64,000 nucleotides of DNA, taken from contig JAODNJ010000212.1 in assembly GCA_025465155.1 (NCBI GenBank), positions 62,001-126,000 on the forward strand, in the 5' to 3' direction. This DNA comes from Frankiales bacterium (GTDB lineage Bacteria; Actinomycetota; Actinomycetes; Mycobacteriales; Geodermatophilaceae). The notes under the pieces are model-generated. The model did not search any database. It had not been told where the DNA came from and saw nothing but the letters and a program-made list of their open reading frames with translations. The translations under genes were made by a program, and so were the position numbers. Of this stretch, positions 1 through 8,273 are shown one piece after another; positions within the stretch are counted from its first letter, which is position 1, and each line of letters begins with the position of its first letter.

Positions 1-576
1 CACCGCCGCGAACCGTCCGACCGTGTAGAGCGCGAGGTGTCCCGGCTTGCGCTGCGGGGGACGCTCCTTCATCCCGGTGGCGTTCATCGGGCCGCCGAAC
101 GCCTCCAGCACGATCGATGTGGCCTCGTGGTCACGGTAGGGCCCGGTCTGCCCGAAGTTGCTGATGCGTGTAACCGAGACGCGCGGGTTGACCTCCTGCA
201 GCTCGCTGGGTCCGAGCCCGTGCCGCTCGAGCGACCTCGGGCGGAAGGACTCGACCACGAGGTCGGCCGACGCCGTGAGATCGAGCAGCACCTCGCGGCC
301 CGCGGAGTTCTCGAAGTCGAGTGCGATCGATCGCTTGTTGGTATTGAGGTGGAGGAACAGCGCGCTGCGTTCGGGGTCGATGACGTCGTCCGGGAACGGC
401 CCCTCCCACCGGGTGAGACTGCCCGTGCCCGGGCGTTCCACCTTGATGACCTCGGCACCGAAGTCGGCGAAGATCTTGGTGCAGAACTCGCCGGCCACCG
501 TGCGCGTCAGGTCGATGACTCGGATGCCGGAGAGCACCTGTCGAGGGAGCACGGGATCGGAGGCGGTCTCCGTCAT
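1..576 (-). CDS. CaiB/BaiF family (type III) CoA-transferase, 3' part cut off by window edge
   Basis: Reverse-frame translation MTETASDPVLPRQVLSGIRVIDLTRTVAGEFCTKIFADFGAEVIKVERPGTG...; ATG at 576 overlaps the stop of the upstream ACAD (ATGA). Confidence 0.85.
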   Translation of the reverse strand, partial: MTETASDPVLPRQVLSGIRVIDLTRTVAGEFCTKIFADFGAEVIKVERPGTGSLTRWEGPFPDDVIDPERSALFLHLNTNKRSIALDFENSAGREVLLDLTASADLVVESFRPRSLERHGLGPSELQEVNPRVSVTRISNFGQTGPYRDHEATSIVLEAFGGPMNATGMKERPPQRKPGHLALYTVGRFAAV

Positions 577-1718
577 GCGGTCGCTCCCAACCCGAGGGCA
601 CCGGCAAGTCGGCGCATCTGCACGTCGACCGCGCCCCCGGTCAGCTCCGTCACCTTCGCCCGCTCCGACCACAGGTGGAGGTCGGTCTCCCGCAGATAGC
701 CCATGCCCCCGTGGAGCTGGTGTGCGGTCAAGGTGGCCCGCTTGTACGCCTCGTTGCAGCAGGCCTTCGCGATCACGGTGAACCGCTCGGCCAGCTCGCC
801 CTCGGCCAACCACCACAGCGCCTGGTAGGTCGCCAGGCGCGCTCCGTCGACGCCGATGCGCACGTCCGCGACCTGGTGCTGGACCGCCTGGAAGCCCCCG
901 ATGGGGCGGCCAAACTGGTGGCGGGTGCGGACGTAGTCGAGCGTCCGCTCGAGCACCGCCTGCGCGCCGCCCACCATCTCGGCGCAGCGAAGGGCGAGGT
1001 CGGCGTTGCGCAGCCAATGCACCGAGCCGGCCTCCGCCGAGCCGGCGTCGTGCCGACTGATCACGGCGTCGTCGGTGACGGCCACGTCCCGGAGATCGAC
1101 GGTGAACTGGCTGTCCCGGCCGAAGGTCATCACCCGGCTCGACGTCACACCCTCGGCGGGTAGGCGAAGCAGCACGATCACCGTCTGCTCAGGCCTGGTG
1201 GGCTCCGAGGTTTGCGCCGCCACCAGGAGGTAGTCGGAGGCCTCGACGTTCGGAACGAAGCCCAGCCGGCCGCTCAGCCGCCACCGGCCCGCGGCGTAGC
1301 GAGCCTGTACGGCCGGCCGGTCGAGCTCGCCATCGGGATGCCACAGGGCCGACGTGCCCCGGAGCTGGCCCTGGGCGATCCGACCGATGAGGTCCTTGCG
1401 AACGTCGTCGTCGGCCAGTCGGTCGACGGCCAAGCCGAAAGCCATCGTGCTGTAGACGTCGGTCGGGCAGAGCACACGTCCGGCCTCTTGGTAGGCGAGG
1501 CCGAGGTCCAAGAGCGACCCGCCCTCGCCGCCGACCTCGCCGTCGAACGGGAGACCGAGGAATCCGACCCTCACCAAGGCCGACCAGAGCTGAGGCGGAA
1601 CGGGCGCCGGATCGGGGTTGCGCAACGAGCGCACGAGCTCGACCGTGCACTCGCGCTCCAAGAGCTGGCGCAGACTGTGCTGGTACTCGATCTGCGGGGA
1701 CGTGAGCGTGAGCTTCAT
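573..1718 (-). CDS. acyl-CoA dehydrogenase (second subunit of a tandem ACAD pair)
   Basis: MKLTLTSPQIEYQHSLRQLLERE...; TRHQFGRPIGGFQAVQHQVAD, LHGGMGYLRETDLHLW ACAD motifs; internal start chosen within ORF 573..2414. Confidence 0.85.
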   Translation of the reverse strand: MKLTLTSPQIEYQHSLRQLLERECTVELVRSLRNPDPAPVPPQLWSALVRVGFLGLPFDGEVGGEGGSLLDLGLAYQEAGRVLCPTDVYSTMAFGLAVDRLADDDVRKDLIGRIAQGQLRGTSALWHPDGELDRPAVQARYAAGRWRLSGRLGFVPNVEASDYLLVAAQTSEPTRPEQTVIVLLRLPAEGVTSSRVMTFGRDSQFTVDLRDVAVTDDAVISRHDAGSAEAGSVHWLRNADLALRCAEMVGGAQAVLERTLDYVRTRHQFGRPIGGFQAVQHQVADVRIGVDGARLATYQALWWLAEGELAERFTVIAKACCNEAYKRATLTAHQLHGGMGYLRETDLHLWSERAKVTELTGGAVDVQMRRLAGALGLGATA

Positions 1719-1741
1719 CGAGTCGGTGTCCTCTTCCGGAA

Positions 1742-2920
1742 TCAGCGATCGTGCCGAGGGAGGCCTTGACCACGCTGGGCGATCACGTCGCGAAGCACCT
1801 CGTTGGCCCCGGCCCCGAACCGCATGAGGGGCGCCTCGCGATAGAGCCGTTCGATTCGACCGCGCAGGGGGGCTTCGCGGTCGTGCCAGTCGAGCTGGCC
1901 GTACATGCCGAGCAACTGGGTTCCCCAGTCGGCCACTCGCTGGCGGAGTTCCGACTGGAAGATCTTCGCCTCCGTGGCCGGAATGGTCGGCACCTGGCCG
2001 TCCTCGATCAGCGACGCCGACTCGAGGTTGAGGAGCCGGGCGACCTCGACGTCGGCGTCGAGCGCGGCGAGCCGGTGCCGTACCTCTGCTCGGTCGGCGA
2101 GCCGCACGCCATCGAGCAGATGGGTGGAGCAGAAAGCCATGAGATCGTCGAGGATGACCCGCAACTGCATCGCGCTCGCCAGCGCTCCGCGCTCCAGGTC
2201 CAGGGCGCCGGTGATGTACGACCAGCCCCGGTTGACCTCGCCGATGAGATTGCGGGCCGGAACCCGGACATCGGCGAAGTAGGTGAGATTGGTCCGAAGG
2301 TCGGACCATGCCACCAGCGGTTGGATCTCGATGCCCGGGCTGTCGATCGGCACCATGATCACAGAGATGCCCTTGTGTTTCGGTGCGGCTGGGTCCGTGC
2401 GGACGCACAGCCACTCATGGGTGGCGATGTGGGCGATACTGTTCCAGATCTTGGCGCCGTTAATGACCCACTCATCACCATCGAGCTCCGCGCGGGTCGA
2501 GAGGCTGGCGACGTCGGTGCCGGCGTCGGGCTCCGAATAGCCGACGGCGCAGGTGATCTCGCCGCGCGCGATCCCGGGCAACCAATCGGCCTTGTTCGCC
2601 TCGGTGCCGTGCCGCATGATCATCGGCGCCACCGAGGTCGCCGTCAGGTCTGGGCCCGGCACTCCGCGGGCAGTGAACTCATCGATCAGCATCTGCTGCT
2701 CGACGGCGGTGAGGCCCAGCCCGCCGTATTCGACCGGCCAGTTGAGGCCGTACCACCCGCGGTCCCCCACCGCCTTACGGAACCGGGTGACCAGCGGACC
2801 GCGGACGTCGGAGCCGCCGTGTCGGATCTCCTCGAGCAGCTCATCGCTGACCTCACGGTCGAGGAACGTCCGCAGCTCATCGCGCCAGGCCAGCTGCTTG
2901 TCGGTGTAGTCGAATCTCAT
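1742..2920 (-). CDS. acyl-CoA dehydrogenase
   Basis: 392 aa; GYSEPDAGTDVASLSTRAELDGDEWVINGAKIWNS and GAGANEVLRDVIAQRGQGLPR ACAD signatures. Confidence 0.9.
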   Translation of the reverse strand: MRFDYTDKQLAWRDELRTFLDREVSDELLEEIRHGGSDVRGPLVTRFRKAVGDRGWYGLNWPVEYGGLGLTAVEQQMLIDEFTARGVPGPDLTATSVAPMIMRHGTEANKADWLPGIARGEITCAVGYSEPDAGTDVASLSTRAELDGDEWVINGAKIWNSIAHIATHEWLCVRTDPAAPKHKGISVIMVPIDSPGIEIQPLVAWSDLRTNLTYFADVRVPARNLIGEVNRGWSYITGALDLERGALASAMQLRVILDDLMAFCSTHLLDGVRLADRAEVRHRLAALDADVEVARLLNLESASLIEDGQVPTIPATEAKIFQSELRQRVADWGTQLLGMYGQLDWHDREAPLRGRIERLYREAPLMRFGAGANEVLRDVIAQRGQGLPRHDR

Positions 2921-2959
2921 CGGGTCCGTTCACTACCAGGCGGTCGTGCACACCGAGTG

Positions 2960-2982
2960 GGTGTGGAATGGGCTTCCACACC
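2960..2982. promoter_or_regulatory. perfect inverted repeat GGTGTGGAA-N5-TTCCACACC, candidate operator upstream of the ACAD/CoA-transferase operon
   Basis: Read directly; 9-bp arms; related element at 6611-6631. Confidence 0.6.
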
Positions 2983-3040
2983 ATAATGGGAGAATGAGGC
3001 GGGGTGCCAGGGGTCACACCGACCCCTGAGCCGAGGCGAC

Positions 3041-3932
3041 TCCGGGCCGGCCGACCACCCCGACGACCTCCAGAACGCCGAGGCGCCTCCGTGGTTCACC
3101 GCCGCCCTGGCGTCGACGCCGGTGCGGGGCAGCCTCGAGGTCGACGGCAGCCGCATCGCGTACCGGAGCTGGGAGGAGCCGCGTACACACAGCATCGCAC
3201 TCCTCCACGGCGGGGCCGCACATGCCGGCTGGTGGGACCACATCGCTCCACTGCTCACCCCCTACGGGCGAGTCGTGGCGCTCGACCTTTCCGGCCACGG
3301 CGACCTCGACTGGCGCGAGCAGTACGCCATCGACACCTGGGCACGCGAGGCCCTGGCCATCGCCGCGACCACGGGAGCCGCGCGCCCGACCATCATCGGC
3401 CACAGCTTGGGCGGGTTTCGTCGCCCTGCACGCCGCGACGGCCTACAGCGAGTACCTCACGGGTGCGATCATCGTCGTCTCGCCGCTGCGAGCGGCGACA
3501 CGCGAGGACGACACCACCCGGCACGCGCGCGCCAGCCGCGAGTCTCGCCTCTGCGCCAGCGAGGCCGAGGCGATCGCCCGGTTCCGGCCGCTGCCCGACC
3601 AGCCGTCACTCCCCACGTCCGCCGTCACGTCGCAACCGACTCCGTCACCGAGTCGGCCGACGGGTGGCGATGGAAGTTCGACCGGCGTATATACGACCGC
3701 CCCCGCTTCAGGCCGACTACGTCGGATCGGTCAGCTGCCGAATGGCTGTGCTTCGGGGCGAGCACGGAATGTCCCGGGCTCCCGAGTGCGCAGCGCTCTC
3801 CGCGCGTTCCGGCAGCTTCCGATCATCGAGATCCCCGACGCCGGCCACCACATCATGCTCGACCAGCCGCTGGCTCTCGCCACGGCCCTTTGGGCGCTCC
3901 TCGCGATCTGGACGCCGCTCGTCCCCAGCTGA
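3041..3932 (+). pseudogene. alpha/beta hydrolase, frameshifted
   Basis: Homologous segments alternate between frames: PPWFTAALASTPVRGSLEVDGSRIAYRSW..GHSLGGF (frame 2), VALHAATAYSEYLTGAIIVVSPL (frame 3), HVATDSVTESADGWRWKFDRRIY (frame 2), PIIEIPDAGHHIMLDQPLALATALWALLAIW (frame 3); intact relative at 63358-64000. Boundaries approximate. Confidence 0.75.
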
Positions 3933-3958
3933 CGAACGTAGACTCCAATCAACATTAG

Positions 3959-4450
3959 ATGTATGCAGTACACATGCGAGAGCAGGAGGTAACCTTCCGC
4001 CAGCTGGACGATCTACTCGCCCGGGTCCGGGTCACCCAGCAGCGCCCCTGGTATCGGGCCCGCCTCCTCGGCACCGACAGCGTCGGCTCGCCGGCGGAGC
4101 TGCGCGTCCTCCGAGCCGTTGAGACCAGGAGCGTCGGAGGCGGCCAGCCCGCCATCCGCGAGGTGGCCGAGGAGCTCGCCCTCGAGCACTCGTCGGCGAG
4201 CCGGGCCGTCGATGCCGTGGTGCGCAAGGGACTGGTCGCCAAATCCCCAGCCGTCCACGACTCGCGCCGGGCGATCCTGAGCCTCACCGACGCCGGGCGA
4301 CGTGCGCTCGCCGTCACCACGCAACGACGCATGACCCTCTTCGTCGAGGCGACCCGGGGCTGGGACCCCGACGACGTCGCCCGACTCACCGGGCTGCTGG
4401 GCCGACTCGCCGACGACCTCGACAGCCTGGAGCCCGACCATGGCGATTGA
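3959..4450 (+). CDS. MarR family transcriptional regulator
   Basis: IREVAEELALEHSSASRAVDAVVRKGLVAKSPAVHDSRRAILSLTDAGRRAL winged-helix motif; start could be 3974. Confidence 0.8.
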   Translation: MYAVHMREQEVTFRQLDDLLARVRVTQQRPWYRARLLGTDSVGSPAELRVLRAVETRSVGGGQPAIREVAEELALEHSSASRAVDAVVRKGLVAKSPAVHDSRRAILSLTDAGRRALAVTTQRRMTLFVEATRGWDPDDVARLTGLLGRLADDLDSLEPDHGD

Positions 4451-5693
4451 GGCCGGCCTGCGGGCTCCCCGCACCACCGTCCAGCTCCTCGTCGACCCCG
4501 CCTTCGGTGGCCTGTTCTGGGGCAAGATCTGCTCGGTCGTGGGCGTCTGGATCCACAGCGTGGTGGCCGCCGTCCTCACCTACGACGTCACCCACTCGGC
4601 GGCGGCGGTGGGCCTGGTGGGCGTGGCGCAGTACGGGCCACAGCTGGCCTTCGCCCCTCTCAGCGGAGCGCTGACCGACCGTGGCTACGTTCGCTCGCAG
4701 CTCATCACCGGCCGCCTGCTGTGCACGATCGGCTCCGGCGCGCTCGCGGTCTGGCTCATCGTCTTCGGTGCCGACTCCGGCTGGACGACGGCCTGGGCCG
4801 TGCTGGTCGCCTCACTGGTCGTCGGCCTTGGCTTCGTCGCGGGCGGACCCGCCCAGCAGTCCGTGGTTCCCCAGCTCGTCGAGCCGGAGGAGCTCCCGAC
4901 CGCGATGGTTCTCAACACGGCGCCGAACGTCCTCGGCCGCAACGGCGGCCCGATCCTCGGCGCGCTGGTGCTCGCCGCGTGGGGCTCGGCCGCGGCCTTC
5001 GCCGTGGCCGCGGTGACACATCTTGTCTTCACCGCGATCCTGACCGTGATCAAGCTGCCAAAGCAGGCCCGACTCACGCGGCGACCCGAGCACTCCTTCA
5101 CCCATGCGCTGCGCCATGTCGTCCGAGACCGTCCACTGCTACTGCTGCTCATCGCAGGCACCGCATCGGCGGTGGGGTCCGAGCCGACGATCACCCTGAT
5201 GCCCGCGATCGCCGACCAGCTCCACGGCAGCGACCACATCTTCACGATCCTGAGCATCGCCTTCGGTGGCGGATCGACGGTCGCGTTCGCTTCTACTGCC
5301 GTCGTCGCTCGACGCACCTCGCAGAGCCTCGTCGTGGCCGCCGGCCTCGTACTGCTCACCGCCGGCTCCCTGCTGGCCACGGTGACCGTATCGCTGGTCA
5401 CCGACAGCGTTGCGTTCGCAGCCGTCGGGTGGGGCTTCGGCTGGACGATGACGGCCACGACGACGCTGATCCAGCAACGCACTCCTCACCATCTGCGCGG
5501 CCGCGTCATGGCGATGTGGCTCATCGGCTTCGTCGGAGGACGCCCCTTGGCGTCGGCGCTCGTGGGCTCGCTGGCCGACGTCGGCTCGGTGGCGCTGGCG
5601 TTCGGCGTCCTGACGATCCTGATGGGCGCCGTGGTGTTCGCGTGCCGCCCCGGCCGGGTCGGAGCGGTCCCCGAGCAGGCCACGCTTCCCTGA
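4440..5693 (+). CDS. MFS transporter
   Basis: 417 aa with many hydrophobic helices; GALTDRGYVRSQLITGRLL; overlaps end of the MarR gene. Confidence 0.8.
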   Translation: MAIEAGLRAPRTTVQLLVDPAFGGLFWGKICSVVGVWIHSVVAAVLTYDVTHSAAAVGLVGVAQYGPQLAFAPLSGALTDRGYVRSQLITGRLLCTIGSGALAVWLIVFGADSGWTTAWAVLVASLVVGLGFVAGGPAQQSVVPQLVEPEELPTAMVLNTAPNVLGRNGGPILGALVLAAWGSAAAFAVAAVTHLVFTAILTVIKLPKQARLTRRPEHSFTHALRHVVRDRPLLLLLIAGTASAVGSEPTITLMPAIADQLHGSDHIFTILSIAFGGGSTVAFASTAVVARRTSQSLVVAAGLVLLTAGSLLATVTVSLVTDSVAFAAVGWGFGWTMTATTTLIQQRTPHHLRGRVMAMWLIGFVGGRPLASALVGSLADVGSVALAFGVLTILMGAVVFACRPGRVGAVPEQATLP

Positions 5694-5761
5694 CCCGACT
5701 CAAGGCCGATCTCCCCACTTATCGTTATGCGGAAGCCAAGTCCACCATGCGAGGAGCAGAC

Positions 5762-6544
5762 GTGACGGAGTTCGAGCAGTACAAGGACAGCTACAAGTCC
5801 ATCAGGATGGAGCGACGCGACGGCATCCTCCAGATGACGTTCCACTCCGAGGGCGGACCGCTCATCTGGGGCCACGTCGGCGGCCCGCACGCTGAGTTCG
5901 CGCATGCCTTCGGCGACGTGGCGCGCGACCCCGGGAACCAGGTCGTCATCATGACGGGCACCGGCGACATCTTCTCCGGCCCGCCCGCAGACAAGACGAC
6001 GTTCCCCAGGGGCGACGCCGACAACTGGGAGATCATCCGCTTCAACGGCATGCAGCTCACGACGAATCTGCTCGAGATTCCCGCCCCCGTCATCAGCTGC
6101 ATCAATGGGCCCGCCTATCGGCACGCGGAAATCCCGTTGCTGGCCGACATCGTGCTGGCCTCGGACGACACTGTGGTGCAGGACAGTGCCCATTTCCCGA
6201 ACCGCACCGTGCCCGGCGACGGCGTCAACCTCTTCTTCCCGCTGCTGATGGGCTGGACCCGCGGGCGCTACTTCTTGCTGACCGGCCAGACGATCGACGC
6301 CCACGAGATGAAGAACCTCGGCCTCGTCAACGAGGTGCTCCCCCGCGAGGACCTGCTCCCGCGCGCCTGGGAGCATGCGGAAAAGCTGATGGAGCAGAGC
6401 CCGCTGGTCCGGCGGTATACGCGCTTGACGCTCACCATGCCGCTGAAGTCGATGGTGCACCAGTACCTCGGCCACGGCCTCGCGCTCGAGGGCCTGGCGG
6501 CCGTGCACGAGTCGACCGGGCGCGTCGGCTACTCGTGGGAATGA
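5762..6544 (+). CDS. crotonase-fold beta-diketone hydrolase, 6-oxocamphor hydrolase-like
   Basis: VTEFEQYKDSYKSIRMERRDGILQMTFHSEGG...RHAEIPLLADIVLASDDTVVQDSAHFPNRTVPGDG...GRYFLLTGQTIDAHEMKNLGLVNEVLPREDLLPRAWEHAEKL; resembles OCH from memory; GTG start has upstream GAGGAG. Confidence 0.75.
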   Translation: MTEFEQYKDSYKSIRMERRDGILQMTFHSEGGPLIWGHVGGPHAEFAHAFGDVARDPGNQVVIMTGTGDIFSGPPADKTTFPRGDADNWEIIRFNGMQLTTNLLEIPAPVISCINGPAYRHAEIPLLADIVLASDDTVVQDSAHFPNRTVPGDGVNLFFPLLMGWTRGRYFLLTGQTIDAHEMKNLGLVNEVLPREDLLPRAWEHAEKLMEQSPLVRRYTRLTLTMPLKSMVHQYLGHGLALEGLAAVHESTGRVGYSWE

Positions 6545-6610
6545 CCGGCCGAACGACCCGTCGAACGACCCGTCGTAATTGACACCACGACCGTCTCAGC
6601 ATAGGTTTTG

Positions 6611-6631
6611 GTATGGAACCGAACTCCACAC
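6611..6631. promoter_or_regulatory. operator-like palindrome GTATGGA-N7-TCCACAC upstream of the mutase operon
   Basis: Same arms and spacing as GTGTGGA-N7-TCCACAC at 2961-2981. Confidence 0.6.
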
Positions 6632-6680
6632 TATGAAGGTTCGGTAGACGGGTCGCCGGCTCCGCGATCCGGAGAGCGAG

Positions 6681-8273
6681 ATGACGGTGACTCCTGACGA
6701 CGACTTCGACCCCACGGCGAACACGTCGTCCGGGATTCCCGTCCCCCCGTGGAGCGGCCCCGCCGACGCGAAGCCCGGCACCTACCCCTACACGCGCGGG
6801 ATCGCCGAGGACCTCTACCGCCAGGACACCTGGGTCATGGGGCTGTACTCCGGCTACGCGTCGCCCCGCGAGACGAACCTCCGCATCAAGTCGCTGCTGG
6901 CTGCCGGCCAGAAGGGCTTCTCGATCGCCCTCGACCTGCCCACCCAGAGCGGCCTCGACTCCGACGACTCGAAGGCGCGCGGAGAGGTGGGCCGGGTCGG
7001 CACGCCGATCGACACCGTGCTCGACGTCGAGTCGCTGCTCGACGGCATCGACCTGAGCAACGTGGCTCAGATCCGCACCACCGCCAACGCCATCGGTCCG
7101 CTCGCGGTGGCCTGGCTGGTCGTGCTCGCCGAGCGGCAGGGCGTCGACCCGAACTCGTTCCGTGTCCTCCTGCAGAACGACGTGCTGAAGGAGTACGTCG
7201 CCCGCGGCACCTACATCTTCCCGCCGGCCGCCGGGCTGCGGTTCAGCGTCGACACCGTGGAGTACTGCCGCAAGCAGCTGCCCCACTGGGAGCCGATCGA
7301 GTTCTGCGGCTACCACATCCGGGACTCCGGCTCGAACGCCGTGCAGGAGGTTGGCGTCGCGCTGGGCAACGCGATCGAGTACCTCGACGAGGCCGTCCGG
7401 CGCGGCGTCTCTATCGACGACCTCGCGCCGCACACCTTCATGTTCCTATCGGCCGGTCTCGACATCTTCGAGGAGGTCGCGAAGTTCCGGGCCGCCCGAC
7501 GGCTGTGGTCCTCGCTCATGCGCGAGCGCTACGGCGTCGCGCCGGAGAACTGCGGGCTCAAGATCTTCTCCTACACGCTCGGCAGCCCGCTGACCAGCGC
7601 CGAGCCCCTCAACAACGCCGTGCGCGTGGCGTACGAAGCGCTCTCCGCGGTGCTCGGCGGAGCCCAGACCCTCGCCACCTCGTCGTTCGACGAGGCACTC
7701 GGCCTGCCGTCCGAGGAGGCCGTGCACCTCTCGCTGAGGACGCAACAGATCCTCGCGCACGAGACCGGCGTCCGGCGCTCGACCGACCCGCTCGGTGGCT
7801 CCTACCACGTCGAGGAGCTCACCGACGAGCTCGAACGGCGCATCACCGTGTACGTCGACAACCTGCACAGCATGGGTGGTGCGCTCGCCGCTCTCGAGTC
7901 GGGCTGGTTGAGCCGTGACCTCTCGGATGCGGCCTACAGGATGCAACTCGAGACCGAGCGCGGCGTACGGCCGGTGGTGGGCGTCAACGTCGGCGCCGAC
8001 ACCACGCGCGCGAGGTCGGAGGTCCGCGCGTTCGCGATTCGAGACGAGGGCGAGGGCGAACAGGTCGCTCGCCTCGAGGCGGCGCGCGCGCGACGAGACG
8101 AGCACGCGGTGGCGACGGCGCTTGCGAAGCTGCGGGCGGCCGCGGCATCGGGCGAGAACACCGTGCCGTATGTCATCGACGCGGTGCGGGAGATCGCCAG
8201 CGTGGGAGAGATCTGTGGCGCACTGGCCGAGGTATGGGGACTCGAGGAGGCGGCCGCGTGGCATCTCTCGTGA
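6681..8273 (+). CDS. B12-dependent acyl-CoA mutase large subunit (methylmalonyl-/isobutyryl-/2-hydroxyisobutyryl-CoA mutase family)
   Basis: 530 aa; TYPYTRGIAEDLYRQDTWVMGLYSGYASPRETNLRIKSLLAAGQKGFSIALDLPTQSGLDSD; LQNDVLKEYVARGTYIFPP; GYHIRDSGSNAVQEV; no B12-binding domain. Confidence 0.93.
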   Translation: MTVTPDDDFDPTANTSSGIPVPPWSGPADAKPGTYPYTRGIAEDLYRQDTWVMGLYSGYASPRETNLRIKSLLAAGQKGFSIALDLPTQSGLDSDDSKARGEVGRVGTPIDTVLDVESLLDGIDLSNVAQIRTTANAIGPLAVAWLVVLAERQGVDPNSFRVLLQNDVLKEYVARGTYIFPPAAGLRFSVDTVEYCRKQLPHWEPIEFCGYHIRDSGSNAVQEVGVALGNAIEYLDEAVRRGVSIDDLAPHTFMFLSAGLDIFEEVAKFRAARRLWSSLMRERYGVAPENCGLKIFSYTLGSPLTSAEPLNNAVRVAYEALSAVLGGAQTLATSSFDEALGLPSEEAVHLSLRTQQILAHETGVRRSTDPLGGSYHVEELTDELERRITVYVDNLHSMGGALAALESGWLSRDLSDAAYRMQLETERGVRPVVGVNVGADTTRARSEVRAFAIRDEGEGEQVARLEAARARRDEHAVATALAKLRAAAASGENTVPYVIDAVREIASVGEICGALAEVWGLEEAAAWHLS

